This document shows, piece by piece, positions 1-7,802 of a stretch of DNA of 64,000 bases (the first letter of the stretch is position 1; every line of letters begins with the position of its first letter). The notes under the pieces are model-generated. The model had not been told where the DNA came from and made no database searches. It saw nothing but the letters and a program-made list of their open reading frames with translations. Made by a program: the position numbers and the translations under genes. Source of the DNA: Burkholderia humptydooensis (GTDB taxonomy: Bacteria; Pseudomonadota; Gammaproteobacteria; Burkholderiales; Burkholderiaceae); contig NZ_CP013380.1 of the NCBI RefSeq assembly GCF_001513745.1, forward strand, positions 2,480,001-2,544,000, in the 5' to 3' direction.

Positions 1-159
1 CATCTCGTTCGCGCTCGAATCCGCATACGCTTCCAGCGCGGCGCGCGCATGGCGGTCATGCTCGGGATCGAGCTCGACGCGCTGGATCGGCCGCGCCCGC
101 TCGCGCGCCCTGCCGTTCGGCTCGAACGGTATTCGAATCGTTCCCGACCTGAACAGCAT
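1..159 (-). CDS. Hypothetical protein, 5' end only (runs off the window)
   Basis: An open frame starts at an ATG read from 159 downward and stays open to the window edge (53 codons, beginning MLFRSGTIRIPFEPNG and rich in Arg and acidic residues). A purine-rich GGGGGAGG tract lies immediately before the ATG. It is closer than an ideal ribosome-binding site, so the start is not certain. No family is recognised. The frame has the G/C third-position bias of neighbouring genes, which is why it is reported. Function cannot be assigned from the N-terminus alone. Confidence 0.4.
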   Translation of the reverse strand, partial: MLFRSGTIRIPFEPNGRARERARPIQRVELDPEHDRHARAALEAYADSSANEM

Positions 160-329
160 GACCTCCCCCAGTTAGCCGCGGCGACACGCACGAGCCTGTT
201 CTTTGCGATACGTCCCGCTCGCAGCCGCCGTGCGACACGGCGCGATTCCGCAGACGAGACTCGACAGCGCAGTATAGGCAACGCGCGCAGGAAGGTGGTT
301 TAAGGATTGTCAGACACGACGCGGCGCGC

Positions 330-1085
330 CAGGGCAATCGCATGAAGGTCCTTACCAGCCAAGGAGTTGAGCCCGGTAGTTGTCGCTGGTGGCGGCCTTG
401 AGTCGACGGATTTTGAGGCCGGCCTTGGTCTGAGTATCTTTGCGCAGCAGGTTCATCGTGATGCGCCGCAGGATGGCAAAGTTCTGCGCCGCATTCTCGA
501 CCCGCACCCGGCACTGGTCTTCACCGAATGCCACGTCGAGCGCCCAATGCATCGAATTCTCGATGCCCCAGTGGGAACGCACGGCGTGCGCCACGCGCAC
601 CGCATCGGGCGGTAGCTCGTCACGTAATACCGGCGTTCAACCGACACCGTGCCGCCGATCTCGCGTGTGGCCTCGACCATTGCGATCGAGCGCATGCCCG
701 GCCACAGCGCCGCCGCGCGCCATGTGCTCATCACGTCGCTGACGAGGCAGCGACGCGTTTCGATCCGGCCGTGGTCCTTTTCGACGGCTCGATGCTCATT
801 CGAACCGTCCCAGCGCTCGCCGGGCGGAAGACGGTCGAGCGCGTCGAGCGTTGTGCGAATCTCCACGAGCAGCGTCGGCTGGTTCTCCTTGACCGCCAAC
901 AATCGTGGGCCGGCGTCCGGCTACGCGGATCGCGCAACTCGCCGAACGCGTCTTCGATGCTCAAGGCTTGCGTTTCCGTCATCTGATGCCTCCGCAAAAG
1001 ATGGTAGTAAACGCTTGATTCGCCTCGGTTTACAACCCCGCTCGTCACTCCTTGATTGTTAACGCCCATTCATGCGATTGCCCTG
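330..1085 (-). mobile_element. Remnant of an ISAs1-family insertion sequence
   Basis: The ends are a 17-bp inverted repeat: CAGGGCAATCGCATGAA at 330-346 and its exact reverse complement at 1069-1085. A 9-bp direct repeat CGCGGCGCG flanks the element at 320-328 and 1086-1094, with one extra C between left repeat and element. This looks like a target-site duplication. The interior holds a decayed transposase gene on the minus strand. At 756 bp it is far shorter than the intact relative at 27997-29242 (1246 bp). Both have ends of the form CAGGGC-N3-CGCATGAA, so they belong to the same IS family but are different elements. Confidence 0.85.
352..982 (-). pseudogene. ISAs1-family transposase, internally deleted and frameshifted
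   Basis: The N-terminus (MTETQALSIEDAFGELRDP) matches the start of the intact ISAs1-family transposase at 28102-29217 (MDAFAELRDP). The text then jumps, near position 905-925, to the family segment LAVKENQPTL. About 165 residues carrying the first two catalytic aspartates (D106 and D167 in the intact copy) are therefore missing. A second lesion near 616 is a 1-base loss: YYVTS is followed in another frame by LPPDAVRVAHAV and SHWGIEN, the region of the catalytic Glu. The C-terminus ends at a TAA at 352-354. No active transposase can be made from this copy. Confidence 0.88.
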
Positions 1086-1129
1086 CGCGGCGCGAGCCGG
1101 CGGACGGCCGCTTCCGGCGCCCGCGCGCG

Positions 1130-1360
1130 TCAGCGGCGGCGCATCAGGAAGACGAACGTCCTGTCCTGCGTCGTCGACGATTCGACGATTTCGTTGCCCG
1201 TCTGCTTCGCAAACGCGGCGAAATCGCGCTGCGAGCCGGGATCGGTGGCGAGCACCTTCAGAATCTGGCCGCTTTCCATGTCGGCGAGCGCTTTCTTCGC
1301 GCGCAGGATCGGCAGCGGGCAATTGAGCCCGCGCGCGTCCACTTCCTTGTGAATGAGCAT
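1130..1360 (-). CDS. TusA/SirA-like sulfurtransferase-family protein
   Basis: The product is a 76-residue cytosolic protein (MLIHKEVDARGLNCPLPILRAKK). The CPxP motif (CPLP) and the preceding DARGLxCP are the signature of the TusA/SirA/YeeD fold, in which the Cys carries persulfide sulfur in transfer relays. The length is the usual size for the family. It lies 128 bp behind the Gfo/Idh/MocA gene on the same strand, with the IS remnant directly downstream. Nothing adjacent (no tusBCD, no mnmA) shows which sulfur pathway it serves, so a TusA role in tRNA thiolation is not claimed. Confidence 0.85.
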   Translation of the reverse strand: MLIHKEVDARGLNCPLPILRAKKALADMESGQILKVLATDPGSQRDFAAFAKQTGNEIVESSTTQDRTFVFLMRRR

Positions 1361-1488
1361 CGGCTTTCGACCTTCGAATGGCGCGCCGTCGCGGCGCTAT
1401 CGGAACGACAGATTCTACCGCATGCGCTCCCGTCCGCCCCCGCGCGAGCGCACGCGCGCCGCCCGCCATGCGGCGCGCGTGCGTCGGG

Positions 1489-2526
1489 CTACAGCTCGAT
1501 CGCCCGCCCGGTCCGCAGCGATTCGCGCAGCGCATGGCCGATTCTCGTCGCCTCGAGCGCGTCCGCGAGCGTCGCGCCGCCCGTGCCGCCCTCGCCGCGC
1601 ACCGCCGCGACGAACGCCTGCGCCTCGATCAGGAACGCCTCCTCGAAGCGGTCGAAGAACGTCGGCGTGCAGGTGTTGCGAATGCCCGCCGCATCGTAGA
1701 TCTCGACGCGGTTCGCGCGCGGGTTGCGGCCGATCGCGAGCCCGCCCGCCGTGCCGATCACTTCCGAGTGCGTGTCGTTGCCGTGCGCCATCGTGCGCGA
1801 TGCGTAGAACATCGCAAGCCGGCCGCCTTCGAACTCGCAGATCGCGACGCCGTTGTCGACGTCGCCGCACGCGCGCAGGCCCTCGTGCAGCGCGACCGCG
1901 CCCGCCGCGTACACGCGCGTCGCGCGCGGCGCGCCGAGGAGCCAGCGCGCGACGTCGATGTCATGCACCGTGCAGTCGAGGAAGATGCCGCCCGAGGTCG
2001 GCGCGAAGCGCACGAAGAAGCCTTCCGGATCGTTCCGGTCGCAAGTCTGCGAGCGCACGAGGAACGGCCGGCCGATCTCGCCCGCCGCAACGCGCGCGTA
2101 TGCGTCGCGATAGCTCGGATCGAAGCGGCGCATGAAGCCGATCGTCGCGACGAGATGCGGCCGCGCGCGCGCCTCGGCGAGCACCCGCTCGCATTCGCCG
2201 AGATCGAGCGACAGCGGCTTCTCGCAGAACACGTGCTTGCCCGCGACGAGCGCCGCGACGATCTGGTCCGCATGCAGCGCCGACGGCGTGACGAGCCAGA
2301 GCGCGTCGAGCTCGGGGTCGGCCGCGAGCGCATCGAAATCCTCGTAGACGCGCGGCACGCCGAGCGCATCGCGCGCCCACGCGCATTCGTCGGCGACGGG
2401 ACTGCACGCGGCCGCGAGCCGCGCGCCCGCGACACGCCGCGCGAGGTTCTCCGCATGGCGCCGGCCGAGCCGCCCGAGCCCCGCGATGCCGATCCGCACG
2501 GGTGCGGCGCGGTGGCTGATTGTCAT
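1489..2526 (-). CDS. Gfo/Idh/MocA-family oxidoreductase (second inositol-type dehydrogenase)
   Basis: A 345-residue NAD(P)-dependent dehydrogenase. The N-terminal Rossmann motif is GIAGLGRLGRRHAENL. The family EKP motif (HVFCEKPLSL) supplies the catalytic Lys, and the substrate-domain motif DCTVHDIDVARW contains the conserved Asp/His pair. The start ATG is preceded by GAAGGAGC at good spacing. It lies 12 bp behind iolG in the same operon and shares the family with it. The likely job is oxidation of another inositol isomer or sugar (for example scyllo- or D-chiro-inositol), but substrate cannot be read from the sequence. Confidence 0.85.
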   Translation of the reverse strand: MTISHRAAPVRIGIAGLGRLGRRHAENLARRVAGARLAAACSPVADECAWARDALGVPRVYEDFDALAADPELDALWLVTPSALHADQIVAALVAGKHVFCEKPLSLDLGECERVLAEARARPHLVATIGFMRRFDPSYRDAYARVAAGEIGRPFLVRSQTCDRNDPEGFFVRFAPTSGGIFLDCTVHDIDVARWLLGAPRATRVYAAGAVALHEGLRACGDVDNGVAICEFEGGRLAMFYASRTMAHGNDTHSEVIGTAGGLAIGRNPRANRVEIYDAAGIRNTCTPTFFDRFEEAFLIEAQAFVAAVRGEGGTGGATLADALEATRIGHALRESLRTGRAIEL

Positions 2527-2538
2527 CGCATCGCTCCT

Positions 2539-3558
2539 TCAGGCCGCCGTTTCATCGAGCTTCACCGCGCGCCCTTCCCGCCACGACAGCGTCGCCGCCT
2601 CGGCGAGCTCGAGCGCCTTCACGCCGTCGGCGATCGTCGTGCGCACCGGCTCGCCGCTCGTCACCGCCGCGAAGAAGTGCTCGATCTCACGCGCGTACGC
2701 CGCGCGATAGCGTTCGAGGAAGAACGCCTCGGGCAGGTCCGTCGACACCGCCTGCGCCGAGTAGCCCGTCACCTCGGTCGGCCGCACGTTGCCCGCCTGC
2801 AGCATCCCGGCGCTGCCGAGCACTTCGAAGCGCTGGTCGTAGCCGTACGCGGCGCGGCGCGACGTGTTGATCTGGCAGAGCCGGCCGCGCTTCGTGCGGA
2901 TCGTGACCGCGGTCGAATCGACGTCGCCCGCGTCCGCGATCGCCGGGTCGGTGAGGCAACTGCCCGTCGCGTGCAGCGTGTCGGCGTCGTCGCCGAGGAC
3001 CCAGCGGAAGATGTCGAAATCGTGGATCAGCATGTCCTTGAAGATCCCGCCCGAATGCCTGATGTAGTCGAGAGGCGGCGCGCCCGGATCGCGGCTCGTC
3101 ACGACGAGCATCTCCGGCGTGCCGATCTCGCCCGCGTCGACGCGGCGCTTGAGTGCCTCGAACGTCGGATCGAAACGGCGCTGGAAGCCGATCATGCAGA
3201 CGACGCCCGCCCGCGCGACGGCCGCCTCGCATACGCGCGCCCGCGCGAGCGTCAGGTCGACGGGCTTCTCGCAGAACACGTGCTTGCCCGCGCGCGCGGA
3301 GCCGACGATCAGATCGGCGTGCGTGTCGGTGCTCGAGCAGATCACCGATGCGCCGATCGACGCGTCGCCGAGCGCGCCCTCGACGTCGGCAACCTGCGCG
3401 CCGTGCTGCGCGGCGAGCGCGGCCGCCGCGTCGCGGTTCACGTCGACCACGTACTTCAGCCGCACGCCGGGCCGGCGCGCGAGATTGCCCGCATGAATGC
3501 GGCCGATGCGCCCGGCGCCGAACACGGCGACGTCGATCGTCGGTACTGCATTAGTCAT
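2539..3558 (-). CDS. iolG: Inositol 2-dehydrogenase
   Basis: This 339-residue Gfo/Idh/MocA protein catalyses the first step of myo-inositol use, NAD-dependent oxidation to scyllo-inosose (2-keto-myo-inositol). Visible marks are the Rossmann motif VAVFGAGRIGRIHAGNL, the catalytic-Lys motif HVFCEKPVDL, and GGIFKDMLIHDFDIFRW, the inositol-dehydrogenase version of the substrate-site motif. The start overlaps the end of the upstream regulator gene by 8 bp. A strong GGAGG lies 5-6 nt before the ATG. Iol kinase, hydrolase, dehydratase and isomerase genes on the opposite strand support the assignment. Confidence 0.92.
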   Translation of the reverse strand: MTNAVPTIDVAVFGAGRIGRIHAGNLARRPGVRLKYVVDVNRDAAAALAAQHGAQVADVEGALGDASIGASVICSSTDTHADLIVGSARAGKHVFCEKPVDLTLARARVCEAAVARAGVVCMIGFQRRFDPTFEALKRRVDAGEIGTPEMLVVTSRDPGAPPLDYIRHSGGIFKDMLIHDFDIFRWVLGDDADTLHATGSCLTDPAIADAGDVDSTAVTIRTKRGRLCQINTSRRAAYGYDQRFEVLGSAGMLQAGNVRPTEVTGYSAQAVSTDLPEAFFLERYRAAYAREIEHFFAAVTSGEPVRTTIADGVKALELAEAATLSWREGRAVKLDETAA

Positions 3559-4432
3559 CGTATCCTCCAGTGTCCTTGACTTCTTCCACGTTCAACTCCA
3601 GCCGGTACGCGAGCGCGATGAAGAGCGCCTGGCACAGGCAGATCGTGCTCGTGAGCGAGCGGAACGCGAACGCACTCCCCTCCTTCACGAGCAAATGGGC
3701 GCTCGCGTCGCGCGCGAGCGGCGACAGACGGCTGTCGGTGATGACGAGCGTCTGCGCATGGTTGTGGCGCGCGGCGCGCAGGCAGTACTGCGTTTCCTTG
3801 CCGTACGGCGCGAAGCTGATCGCGATCACGACGTCGCCCTTCTTCACGCTGCGAATCTGCTCGCGGTACATCCCGCCGAGGCCGGACACGAGATGCACGC
3901 GCTTGGCCGTATGCTGGAGCGCGTAGACGATGTAGCTCGCGACCGGAAACGAACGGCGCACGCCAACCACGTAGATGTTCTCCGCGCGCTCGAGCATCGT
4001 GACGGCCGCGTCGAACTGGTCGTCGTCGAGGCCCGCCGCGAGTTCGTCGAGCCCCGCGCGCGACGCGTCGATGAACTGCCGCGCGACCGCGCCGCCCGTC
4101 ATCTGGCCCGACTTGCCGTCGATCAGGTTGCGAATGCGCTGCTGGTAGCTCTGCACGGTCGGGTTCTGGCCCGTATAGGCATCCTTGAACACCGCCTGCA
4201 AATCGGAAAAACCCGAAAAGCCGAAGCGCTGCGCGAAGCGCACGACGGCGGACGGATGCACGCCGCAGCGCTCGGCGATGTCGCTCGTGCGGTCCATCAT
4301 CACGCTCGAGCGGTGCTCGTCGATATACGACGCGATGCGCTTCAACTGGCGCGGCAGCGTGTCGAAGGCGTCGGCGATCCGTTGCAGCAGATCGTCGACG
4401 GCGGGCGTCTCCGGTTGTGTCGTATCGTCCAT
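3551..4432 (-). CDS. RpiR/MurR-family transcriptional regulator of inositol genes (IolR-like)
   Basis: The product is 293 residues from ATG 4432; longer upstream readings have no better ribosome site. The N-terminal HTH_6 domain (about 1-90) includes TSDIAERCGVHPSAVVRFAQ, typical of RpiR proteins. The C-terminal SIS sugar-phosphate-binding domain (about 130-270) begins near IYVVGVRRSFPVASYIVYAL. The gene is first in the minus-strand operon with iolG and faces the ABC transporter/iolCDEB operon. It probably represses both and responds to an inositol-derived phosphorylated intermediate. A palindrome at 4549-4564 in the shared promoter region is its likely operator. Confidence 0.9.
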   Translation of the reverse strand: MDDTTQPETPAVDDLLQRIADAFDTLPRQLKRIASYIDEHRSSVMMDRTSDIAERCGVHPSAVVRFAQRFGFSGFSDLQAVFKDAYTGQNPTVQSYQQRIRNLIDGKSGQMTGGAVARQFIDASRAGLDELAAGLDDDQFDAAVTMLERAENIYVVGVRRSFPVASYIVYALQHTAKRVHLVSGLGGMYREQIRSVKKGDVVIAISFAPYGKETQYCLRAARHNHAQTLVITDSRLSPLARDASAHLLVKEGSAFAFRSLTSTICLCQALFIALAYRLELNVEEVKDTGGYDD

Positions 4433-4548
4433 GTGCGTTCCGTCCGGCGCGCCCGGCCACGCGCATCGCGCGCGTGGCGGCCAGGCGCCGGACGCCTTGT
4501 CCGTTGTCTTGTCGTCGTGCACCGAGTATAGGCACTGCGCCCACAAAA

Positions 4549-4564
4549 TGGAACAAATTTTCCA
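4549..4564. promoter_or_regulatory. Putative IolR/RpiR operator between divergent inositol operons
   Basis: The sequence TGGAACAAATTTTCCA is a 5-bp inverted repeat with a 6-nt spacer (GGAA-N6-TTCC). From memory, this is the motif form reported for the RpiR-type repressor IolR of Sinorhizobium meliloti. It sits in the AT-rich middle of the rpiR/ABC-transporter intergenic region. On the minus strand it overlaps where the -35 box would lie for a TATACT -10 at about 4526-4531 (rpiR promoter). On the plus strand it is 115 bp before the binding-protein gene. Binding itself is inferred. Confidence 0.65.
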
Positions 4565-4679
4565 ACATACCAATAAATAAAATTTTCTTTGCAATTCACG
4601 GCGAGTTGACCTAACCTTGCTCGTGAACGCGGCCCGATCTGCGTTCGCCCGAAAACGACAGATAGAGAAAGGTGGAGAC

Positions 4680-5729
4680 ATGAGACTTTGCACCGGCAAG
4701 GCCGTCCTGCGCGCATGCGTCGCCGCGATCGCCGTCGCGGCGGGCGTGGGCGGCGCGGCCCCGGCCGCCCAGGCGGCAGGCGCGCGCTTCGCGCTGATCA
4801 GCCACGCGCCCGATTCCGATTCGTGGTGGAACACGATCAAGAACGCGATCAAGCAGGCGGACGAGGACTTCGACGTCACGACCGACTACCGCAATCCGCC
4901 GAACGGCGACATCGCCGACATGGCGCGCCTGATCGAGCAATCGGCCGCGCGCGACTACGACGGCGTGATCACGACGATCGCCGATTACGACGTGCTGAAG
5001 AATTCGCTGAAGAAAGTCACCGCGAAGAAGATCCCGCTCGTGACGATCAACTCCGGCACCGAGGAACAGAGCGCGCAACTGGGCGCGATCATGCACGTCG
5101 GCCAGCCCGAGTACGTCGCGGGCCGCGCGGCGGGCGAGAAGGCGAAGGCGGCCGGCGTGAAGAGCTTCGTCTGCGTGAACCACATCGCGACCAACAGCGT
5201 GTCGTTCGACCGCTGCCGCGGCTTCGCCGACGCGATCGGCGCCGACTACAAGAGCTCGACGATCGACTCCGGCCAGGACCCGACCGAGATCCAGTCGAAG
5301 GTGAGCGCGTATCTGCGCAACCACCCGAACACGCAGGCGATCCTCACGCTCGGCCCGGTGCCCGCCGCGGCGTCGCTGAAGGCGGTCCAGCAGATGGGCC
5401 TCGCGAACAAGCTGTTCTTCGCGACGTTCGACTTCTCCGACGACATCGCGAAGGCGATCCAGAGCGGCGCGATCAAGTTCGCGATCGACCAGCAGCCGTA
5501 CCTGCAGGGCTACATCCCGGTGGCCGTGCTCGCGATCGCGAAGCAGAACAAGACCACCGATCCCGCGAAGATCCGCCAGATCCTCGAGGCGAACCCGAAA
5601 TTCCAGGCGCGGCTCTCGACCTACGGGCTGCAGCCGTCGTACGGGCCGAAGAACATCCGCTCGGGCCCGGGCTTCATCACGAAGGAGAACCTCGACAAGG
5701 TGATCAAGTACGCGGGCCAGTACCGCTAA
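4680..5729 (+). CDS. Inositol/sugar ABC transporter substrate-binding protein
   Basis: The product is 349 residues, periplasmic, of the ribose/galactose-type Peripla_BP_4 fold. A Sec signal peptide (about residues 1-32, ending PAAQA) precedes the mature start. The mature part has the two-lobe pattern (SHAPDSDSWWNTIKNAIKQ ... ITLGPVP ... FATFDFSDDIAKAIQSG ... IDQQPYLQGY) of sugar-binding proteins. The start was chosen for the AAAGGTGGAGAC ribosome site directly upstream. It heads the plus-strand operon with permease, ATPase and iolCDEB, so myo-inositol or a close relative is the likely ligand. Confidence 0.88.
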   Translation: MRLCTGKAVLRACVAAIAVAAGVGGAAPAAQAAGARFALISHAPDSDSWWNTIKNAIKQADEDFDVTTDYRNPPNGDIADMARLIEQSAARDYDGVITTIADYDVLKNSLKKVTAKKIPLVTINSGTEEQSAQLGAIMHVGQPEYVAGRAAGEKAKAAGVKSFVCVNHIATNSVSFDRCRGFADAIGADYKSSTIDSGQDPTEIQSKVSAYLRNHPNTQAILTLGPVPAAASLKAVQQMGLANKLFFATFDFSDDIAKAIQSGAIKFAIDQQPYLQGYIPVAVLAIAKQNKTTDPAKIRQILEANPKFQARLSTYGLQPSYGPKNIRSGPGFITKENLDKVIKYAGQYR

Positions 5730-5830
5730 CGTCCATCGCATCGATTCGCACGACGCGCGGGCGCACGCCCGCGCGCTTTACCGGCGAAGCGGAGCCGAAC
5801 GCGCCGCGCGCCGGGCATCAAGGAGACATC

Positions 5831-6976
5831 ATGGGTGTAGTCGGCAAGCACATGTCAGCGCACGCACACGAAAAACCGCAGCCGGGCGCGGCGTCCGACG
5901 AGCGGCTGCGCGGCGAAGCGTGGTTCCAGCGCTTTCTCAACCGTCCCGAGTTCGCCGCGATTTCCGGCGCCGTGCTCGTGTTCGCGGTGTTCGCGTTCGG
6001 CGCGGGCGGCTCCGGGATGTTCAACCTCGACGGGATCATGAACTGGTCGCAGGTCGCGGCCTACCTCGGCATTCTCGCCGTCGGCGCGTGCCTGCTGATG
6101 GTCGCGGGCGAGTTCGACCTGTCGATCGGCTCGATGATCGGCTTCGCCGGGATGATGGTCGCGATCCCGACCGTCTACTTCCACTGGCCGATCTGGCTCG
6201 CGGTGCTGTTCGCGTTCGCGGGCTCGATGGCGCTCGGCGCGCTGAACGGCTATCTCGTGATGCGCACGAAGCTGCCGTCGTTCATCGTCACGCTCGCGTT
6301 CCTGTTCATCCTGCGCGGCCTGACGCTCGCGCTGTCCATCATGTTCGCCGACCGCACGATCGTCTCGGGCCTCGGCGACTACGCGCACGCCGACGCCGTC
6401 GTGCACTTCCTGTTTCAGGGCGTCGCGTTCCACGAGCTGTTCCGCTGGCTCGCGCACGCAGGCGTCGGCCAGTTGCTCGACAACGGCGAGCCGCTCGTGC
6501 CCGGCGTGCCGAAGGTGATCCTGTGGTGGTTCGCCGTCACCGCGATCGGCGCGTTCGTGCTCGCGAAGACGCGCTACGGCAACTGGATCCTCGCGGCGGG
6601 CGGCGACGCGCACGCGGCGAAGAACGTCGGCGTGCCGGTGCGCCGCGTGAAGATCTCGCTGTTCGTGCTGACCGCGTTCTGCGCGTGCCTGTTCGCCGTG
6701 CTGCAGGTGGCCGACATCGGCTCGGCCGCGGCCGACCGCGGGCTGCAGAAGGAATTCGAGGCGATCATCGCCGCGGTGATCGGCGGCACGCTGCTCACGG
6801 GCGGCTACGGCTCGGTGATCGGCGCCGCGTTCGGCGCGCTGATCTTCGGCGTCGTGCAGATCGGCATCACCTACACGAACATCAGCTCGGACTGGTTCCG
6901 CGTGTTCCTCGGCGTGATGCTGCTCGTCGCCGTGCTGTTCAACCACTACGTGCGCCGCCGCGTGTCGCAGTCGTAA
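5831..6976 (+). CDS. Inositol/sugar ABC transporter permease (RbsC-type)
   Basis: A 381-residue inner-membrane protein of the BPD_transp_2 family. A hydrophilic N-tail (about 1-45) is followed by roughly ten hydrophobic segments. Family marks include AGEFDLSIGSMIGFAGM and the C-terminal GGTLLTGGYGSVIGAAFGAL. An insert of about 60 residues between the central helices (DRTIVSGLGDY to GVPKVILWW) makes it longer than the roughly 320-residue RbsC norm. AAGGAGACATC precedes the ATG. It lies between the binding protein and the ATPase genes, 100 bp after the first and 12 bp before the second. Confidence 0.9.
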   Translation: MGVVGKHMSAHAHEKPQPGAASDERLRGEAWFQRFLNRPEFAAISGAVLVFAVFAFGAGGSGMFNLDGIMNWSQVAAYLGILAVGACLLMVAGEFDLSIGSMIGFAGMMVAIPTVYFHWPIWLAVLFAFAGSMALGALNGYLVMRTKLPSFIVTLAFLFILRGLTLALSIMFADRTIVSGLGDYAHADAVVHFLFQGVAFHELFRWLAHAGVGQLLDNGEPLVPGVPKVILWWFAVTAIGAFVLAKTRYGNWILAAGGDAHAAKNVGVPVRRVKISLFVLTAFCACLFAVLQVADIGSAAADRGLQKEFEAIIAAVIGGTLLTGGYGSVIGAAFGALIFGVVQIGITYTNISSDWFRVFLGVMLLVAVLFNHYVRRRVSQS

Positions 6977-6988
6977 CGGAGTTCAAGC

Positions 6989-7789
6989 ATGTCCACGCCA
7001 GCATCCAACGATACGATTCTCTCGCTCGAGAACGTCAGCAAGTATTTCGGCAAGGTGATCGCGCTGTCGGGCGTCACGCTGCGCGTCAAGCGCGGCGAGG
7101 TGCATTGCCTGCTCGGCGACAACGGCGCCGGCAAGTCGACGCTCATCAAGACGCTCGCGGGCGTGCACCAGCCGTCCGACGGGCAGTATCTCGTCGACGG
7201 CAAGCCGGTGCTGTTCGATTCGCCGAAGGACGCGCTCGACCTCGGCATCGCGACCGTCTACCAGGACCTCGCGCTCGTGCCGCTTTTGTCCGTCGCGCGC
7301 AACTTCTTCATGGGCCGCGAGCCGCAGAAGAAGCTGTTCGGCCTCGTGAACGTGATGGATCTCGATTCGAGCGCGCAGATCGCCCGCACGAAGCTCGCCG
7401 AGATGGGCATCAATGTGCGCGACGCGCACCAGCCGATCGGCACGATGTCGGGCGGCGAGCGCCAGTGCCTCGCGATCGCGCGCGCGATCCACTTCGGCGC
7501 GCGCGTGCTGATCCTCGACGAGCCGACCGCCGCGCTCGGCGTCAAGCAGAGCTTCAACGTGCTGAAGCTGATCCACACCGCGCGCGCGAAGGGAATCTCG
7601 GTGATCTTCATCACGCACAACGTGCATCACGCGTACCCGATCGGCGATTCGTTCACGCTGCTCAACCGCGGCCGCTCGCTCGGCACGTTCACGAAGGACA
7701 CGATCAGCAAGAACGAGGTGCTCGACATGATGGCGGGCGGCGCCGAGATGCAGAAGATGATCGCCGAACTCGACGGCGCGACCATTTGA
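6989..7789 (+). CDS. Inositol/sugar ABC transporter ATP-binding protein
   Basis: A 266-residue ABC ATPase with a single nucleotide-binding domain: Walker [10 protein letters not shown], signature MSGGERQC, Walker [14 protein letters not shown] and a switch His in [12 protein letters not shown]. Sugar importers of the RbsA/MglA type usually have two fused ATPase domains (about 500 residues). This one is the short FrcA-like form and must work as a homodimer. It is the third gene of the transporter/iol operon. The gap to iolC is 13 bp, implying tight co-transcription. Confidence 0.92.
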   Translation: MSTPASNDTILSLENVSKYFGKVIALSGVTLRVKRGEVHCLLGDNGAGKSTLIKTLAGVHQPSDGQYLVDGKPVLFDSPKDALDLGIATVYQDLALVPLLSVARNFFMGREPQKKLFGLVNVMDLDSSAQIARTKLAEMGINVRDAHQPIGTMSGGERQCLAIARAIHFGARVLILDEPTAALGVKQSFNVLKLIHTARAKGISVIFITHNVHHAYPIGDSFTLLNRGRSLGTFTKDTISKNEVLDMMAGGAEMQKMIAELDGATI

Positions 7790-7802
7790 TCCAGGACTCG
7801 CG

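Noticed and set aside
1378..3579. Long open frame (about 730 codons) on the plus strand opposite the two dehydrogenase genes
   Set aside because: Arg/Ala-rich translation with no family features; it is antisense to two clear Gfo/Idh/MocA genes and results from high GC in the wobble positions.
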